The notes under the pieces were generated by a model. The model worked only from the letters and a program-made list of their open reading frames with translations. It did not search any database and was not told where the DNA came from. Positions 61,520 to 64,000 of a stretch of 64,000 nucleotides of DNA are shown piece after piece. Position 1 is the first letter of the stretch. Every line of letters starts with the position of its first letter. The position numbers and the translations under genes are program-made. The stretch is from Paragordius varius (Eukaryota; Nematomorpha), in the NCBI GenBank assembly GCA_964247055.1, contig OZ176055.1:8494001-8558000 (forward strand), read 5' to 3'.

Positions 61520-63746
61520 TTTTTTAATAATATTTTGGGCTTGTGCGACATTAATTCGGAAAAAATATAAAGTAATATTTTGGACAATAACGGCAATTTG
61601 TGTGCAACAAACTTTGATTTTGTGTAATGGTTAAACGTGAAAGTTTTCATTTATTTTTTTGTGAGCGACGTAACATTGTATGAACATTATTTTACAATTA
61701 AGTAGGATAGGGCATTCTAATTACTTTATCATAGGAAAAAGTCACTTGGGTATTTTTGTTTTACAAAGAGACAAAGTAAATTTTTGTAGTTTATTATAAA
61801 TGAGTTTTTATAACTTTAAACACAGTTTTTTTTTCAAATACAGTCAAACCATTTTTAGTGCGGATTATTGTTCTTTACCTATTTATTGTTATTTGGATAT
61901 TTTATCATGTGATGATTTTTGATGGTGGATAACCTATTACTTTATTTGCCAATATTAGATTCGGTCATTTGTTCTCAAAACAATATTTAATTCTTATCTA
62001 TTAGTTTTATTTCTGGAAGTATTTTTTTGTTTAAATCAATTATAATAAATTTTTCATATTATTTAATGATTATAGATTTTTTCGAAAGAACTTGAATGAT
62101 AGTTATCCATTTATCAGAGGGATAAATAGACGATAAAATAAACTTAACCTATCATTTTACAACAAAAATAGATATATAATTATAATTGGACTGTGTACAT
62201 TTATAAATAATTTTAGTCATTGTTTTTGAGATTAAAACCAATAACACTCAAATAAATAATTCCTGATAAAATATATATATTCTAATAAATAAATGTACCA
62301 GGACATTTAGTTTTGGGGCTTATGAGTGTTATAAAAAAGTATTTTACACTTTTGTAGCGATTGCTCGATATCGTAAAATTGCAAAATTTACGCACATTAT
62401 GTGTGATAAATTTTTTAAAAAAATCTAAATGGTTTATTCCAAAAATATCATTAAAATATGATATATTTAATAAACAGCACAATAAAAAAATTTATTTTTT
62501 AGATCTAGGCTCCGTAAGTCCCTATTTTTTTTTGCTCTCATGGAATTCTCTTAAAATAACCCCAAAAATGTCGAGATTTCTATATGATTTTTTTATATAT
62601 GCTAGATTATGTCATAAAACATATTTTTTATAATATACTTTGAAAAATTTAATTTTTAGCAAAATATTCGTACTTTACACTATTTTGAAGCATGATGGAA
62701 CGGCGTAAAAATGCTTTAAGATATATAAAACCCCTTTTCCATATGATTTAATGATGCTGAATAGTTCTATACCTCAGAATTAGCCAATATCTGTTCGTCT
62801 TCAAATTTATCTAAAAAATCAATCAAAAATTCACCCAAATTTAACAGCAACCATCTTAAAAATAAATTCTGTGGTGATAAAAATGTTCAGCATTATTGGA
62901 ATATAAAGAAAAAGTGTTTATTTGATATCTTAAAGTGTTTTTATAAAGTTTTCACCAAGCTAAATAACATAAACTCGCTTCACCAAAATTTTACTATATA
63001 ATAAATTTTTAAGAAAAGTATCCATTTTTTCGGAAATAACTTTGTGGATGTCAAAATCATATTTAAAGTTTTCATCTGCCATTTTTTAAAGAAGACTTGC
63101 CCATCGGAGCCCACAACTTAAATAACCATTTTTTTAAAAATATTGGTTTGCTTTTTATTGGTAGTTTATGAAATATAGTGATATTTTTTGAAATGAATCA
63201 TTTTAAGTTCCAAAAGAATTACAAAATGTGTCATTTTCTCATATGAATCACCACAAATGTAACTTTCTTAAATCACTCGTTAGGGCCAAAACAAAAAGCA
63301 TCATACTAATCTTGATACATTTGCTTGTCAGAATATATATACATATATTAAGATATTTTTTAAAATTATTATATTGATCACTTGCATTCAAAATTACTAA
63401 ATTTAAATATTTTTAGGGTTTGGACTAATGAACAAGATACTTATCAAGTTTGACCATGTATTTTGGCCAAAATCTTATCATTCGTTTGGATTGTTGCCCA
63501 AAAAATATAACTGCAAAGATTCGCAAAGAATCTACACTGAATCACAGTCCATATATGAATCGCCTCCGCGGTACTACAAACCAGATAGGCGATCTCGCCT
63601 CAAAAAGGACATTGGAATAATGCCTAACCAGCTAAAGAATGCACTGTATAAAGCTATAGGAAATCGTGCACTTTATTTAAAAAGTTATAACAAATTAATT
63701 TATGAATTTCCTACCTCTTTGTTCTTTTTGAGGATTTATTTTGATT
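57984..63746 (+). CDS. FAD-dependent polyamine-oxidase-like flavoenzyme, 3' end beyond window
   Basis: Exons 57984-58284, 60009-60196, 60344-60648, 61210-61463 and 63417-about 63683 join in phase. The start opens a hydrophobic segment (MVKIIGLFVLSIVFYILKII), so the protein is probably secreted or ER-anchored. Residues of about 50-95 form the Rossmann FAD site: VIGAGMSGIKTARTL (G-x-G-x-x-G), then ILEARNRMGGRIW with the G-G-R motif. Exon 2 gives ADMGAAWI, equivalent to D-x-G-x-x-W-I of polyamine oxidases; exon 4 has YAVINTIPLGVLK; exon 5 has GFGLMNKILIKFDHVFWP. These place it in the PAOX/SMOX flavin amine oxidase family, which oxidises (acetyl)polyamines to aldehydes and hydrogen peroxide. Exon 5 then continues into an unusual charged segment (SPPRYYKPDRRSRLKKD). 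The C-terminal FAD-contact region is not found, so the gene should extend past the window, or end at the stop at 63744-63746 if exon 5 is terminal and the gene truncated. Introns are rich in MITEs. Confidence 0.8.
58520..58725. mobile_element. CAGTAAA...ACGGACAAAA MITE, copy 5, degraded
   Basis: In oxidase intron 1. Left part retains tgtccaaccatacttttttaa, right part ttgtataatttcaattttac. Shares the arrangement of the better copies at 45008 and 50562. Confidence 0.4.
58811..59035. mobile_element. Fold-back-like element, copy 6, degraded
   Basis: In oxidase intron 1: tacccttgaacagaattcac and cccttgaacg on the left, ggggtgaattcgaaatg on the right, around the familiar AT-rich core. Ends not sharp. 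Confidence 0.45.
59055..59330. mobile_element. Second hAT family MITE (CAGGGGTGTCC ends)
   Basis: The right end ggcgggcgtgttggacaccc followed by ctg is the common hAT terminus caggggtgtccaacacg in reverse. The left part has ggcttcgcgggccgcattcg. A fragment with cagcgggccgctcattttat lies at about 43645-43690. No clear target duplication. Confidence 0.55.
60772..60889. repeat. Tandem duplication of a 59-bp GC-richer unit
   Basis: Two adjacent copies of gcgtcagaattttttcggtg caaaaagggt ..., differing at a few positions and each ending with the gcgcagca(t/c)tcctta block. In oxidase intron 3. Distinctly more GC-rich than the flanks. Confidence 0.8.
61478..61514. repeat. TA microsatellite
   Basis: Pure TA run directly after the donor of oxidase exon 4. 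Confidence 0.9.
62290..63345. mobile_element. About 1-kb non-autonomous element with long inverted repeats, copy 2
   Basis: Occupies most of oxidase intron 4. Left arm blocks (ttacacttttgtagcga, gcaaaatttacgcacatta, ttattccaaaaatatcatta) recur inverted at 63160-63320. The centre has the ttcagcat(c/t)att blocks shared with 24410 and 25690. The right end tgatacatttgcttgtca matches copy 1. Confidence 0.55.
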
Positions 63747-64000
63747 AAAATATTTCCTAAAGAGTTTAGGTTTTACATTACTTGGTTTTTTATAAAATGC
63801 GCGCCCGCAATGTTTTAATACTAGTAAAGTTAATATGTCAAGTTTTACCTAATTATAATCTATATACTTATAAAAATGGAAAATGCTGGCTTTGTGATCT
63901 GTTTCCGGAAAACCGGTAGACTCAAGAACCACATGTCTTTCATTAATATAACAAATTAATAGTTATAATCTCAAAATTTACAAATTTATAATTTCTATAG
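63747..64000. other. Right-hand end, probably oxidase intron or 3' flank
   Basis: No exon with the expected C-terminal oxidase motif is seen. A short frame after 63870 (MENAGFVICFRKTGRLKNH) is open, but I cannot link it to the gene. Confidence 0.3.

Noticed and set aside
1-64000. tRNA, rRNA and other structured RNA genes
   Set aside because: No cloverleaf-type B-box/A-box pair or rRNA-like GC-rich block was noticed by eye; a covariance-model scan would be needed to exclude small RNAs.

Overview
This is an AT-rich metazoan nuclear window. It has spliced genes with GT-AG introns, large extracellular-matrix and secretory genes, and dense DNA-transposon debris. I cannot name the species. The most telling clue is a class of ultrashort introns (21-27 nt) in two genes, beside ordinary introns of 87 nt to about 2 kb. 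Very short introns averaging about 26 nt are known from dicyemid mesozoans, but here they are a minority class, so that is only one lead.

Layout. An antistasin-type secreted inhibitor gene (minus, 530-2550) is followed by a repeat-rich block (2868-11500). That block holds hAT remnants, a cluster of TTAA-flanked MITEs that includes one nested insertion, and a 3.5-kb element with ~0.94-kb terminal inverted repeats and CACTGTG ends. Next come a nine-exon P5B-type ATPase (11720-20380, plus), a mariner relic, a small heat-shock protein gene (22754-23314, minus), a 1-kb element with long inverted repeats, an intronless F-box-like gene (26444-27820, minus), a second mariner relic, a fold-back-like element, and a 2.4-kb hAT element (30494-32916). 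The lunapark gene (33872-36732, plus) has three micro-introns and one large intron carrying a LINE fragment. A third mariner relic follows, then a fatty-acid-binding-protein gene (39942-42205, plus). A 28-exon hemicentin-like gene (42285-56172, minus) converges on it. An FAD polyamine-oxidase-like gene (57984 onward, plus) runs off the right edge.

The genes are unrelated housekeeping, membrane, matrix and lipid-binding functions, not an operon or a single pathway. Their exon joins were checked by reading frame: antistasin, P5B-ATPase, lunapark and FABP each sum to a whole number of codons. All hemicentin joins keep phase except one (54358 exon to 53842 exon), which I could not resolve.

Most non-coding sequence is mobile-element material. 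There are several short TA-flanked palindromic MITE families, many sitting in introns and one only 11 bp from a splice donor. There are also hAT termini with 7/8-matching 8-bp duplications, and fold-back-like elements whose inverted arms are arrays of 21-bp subrepeats. I saw no tRNA, rRNA or CRISPR array and no retroviral or LTR element.
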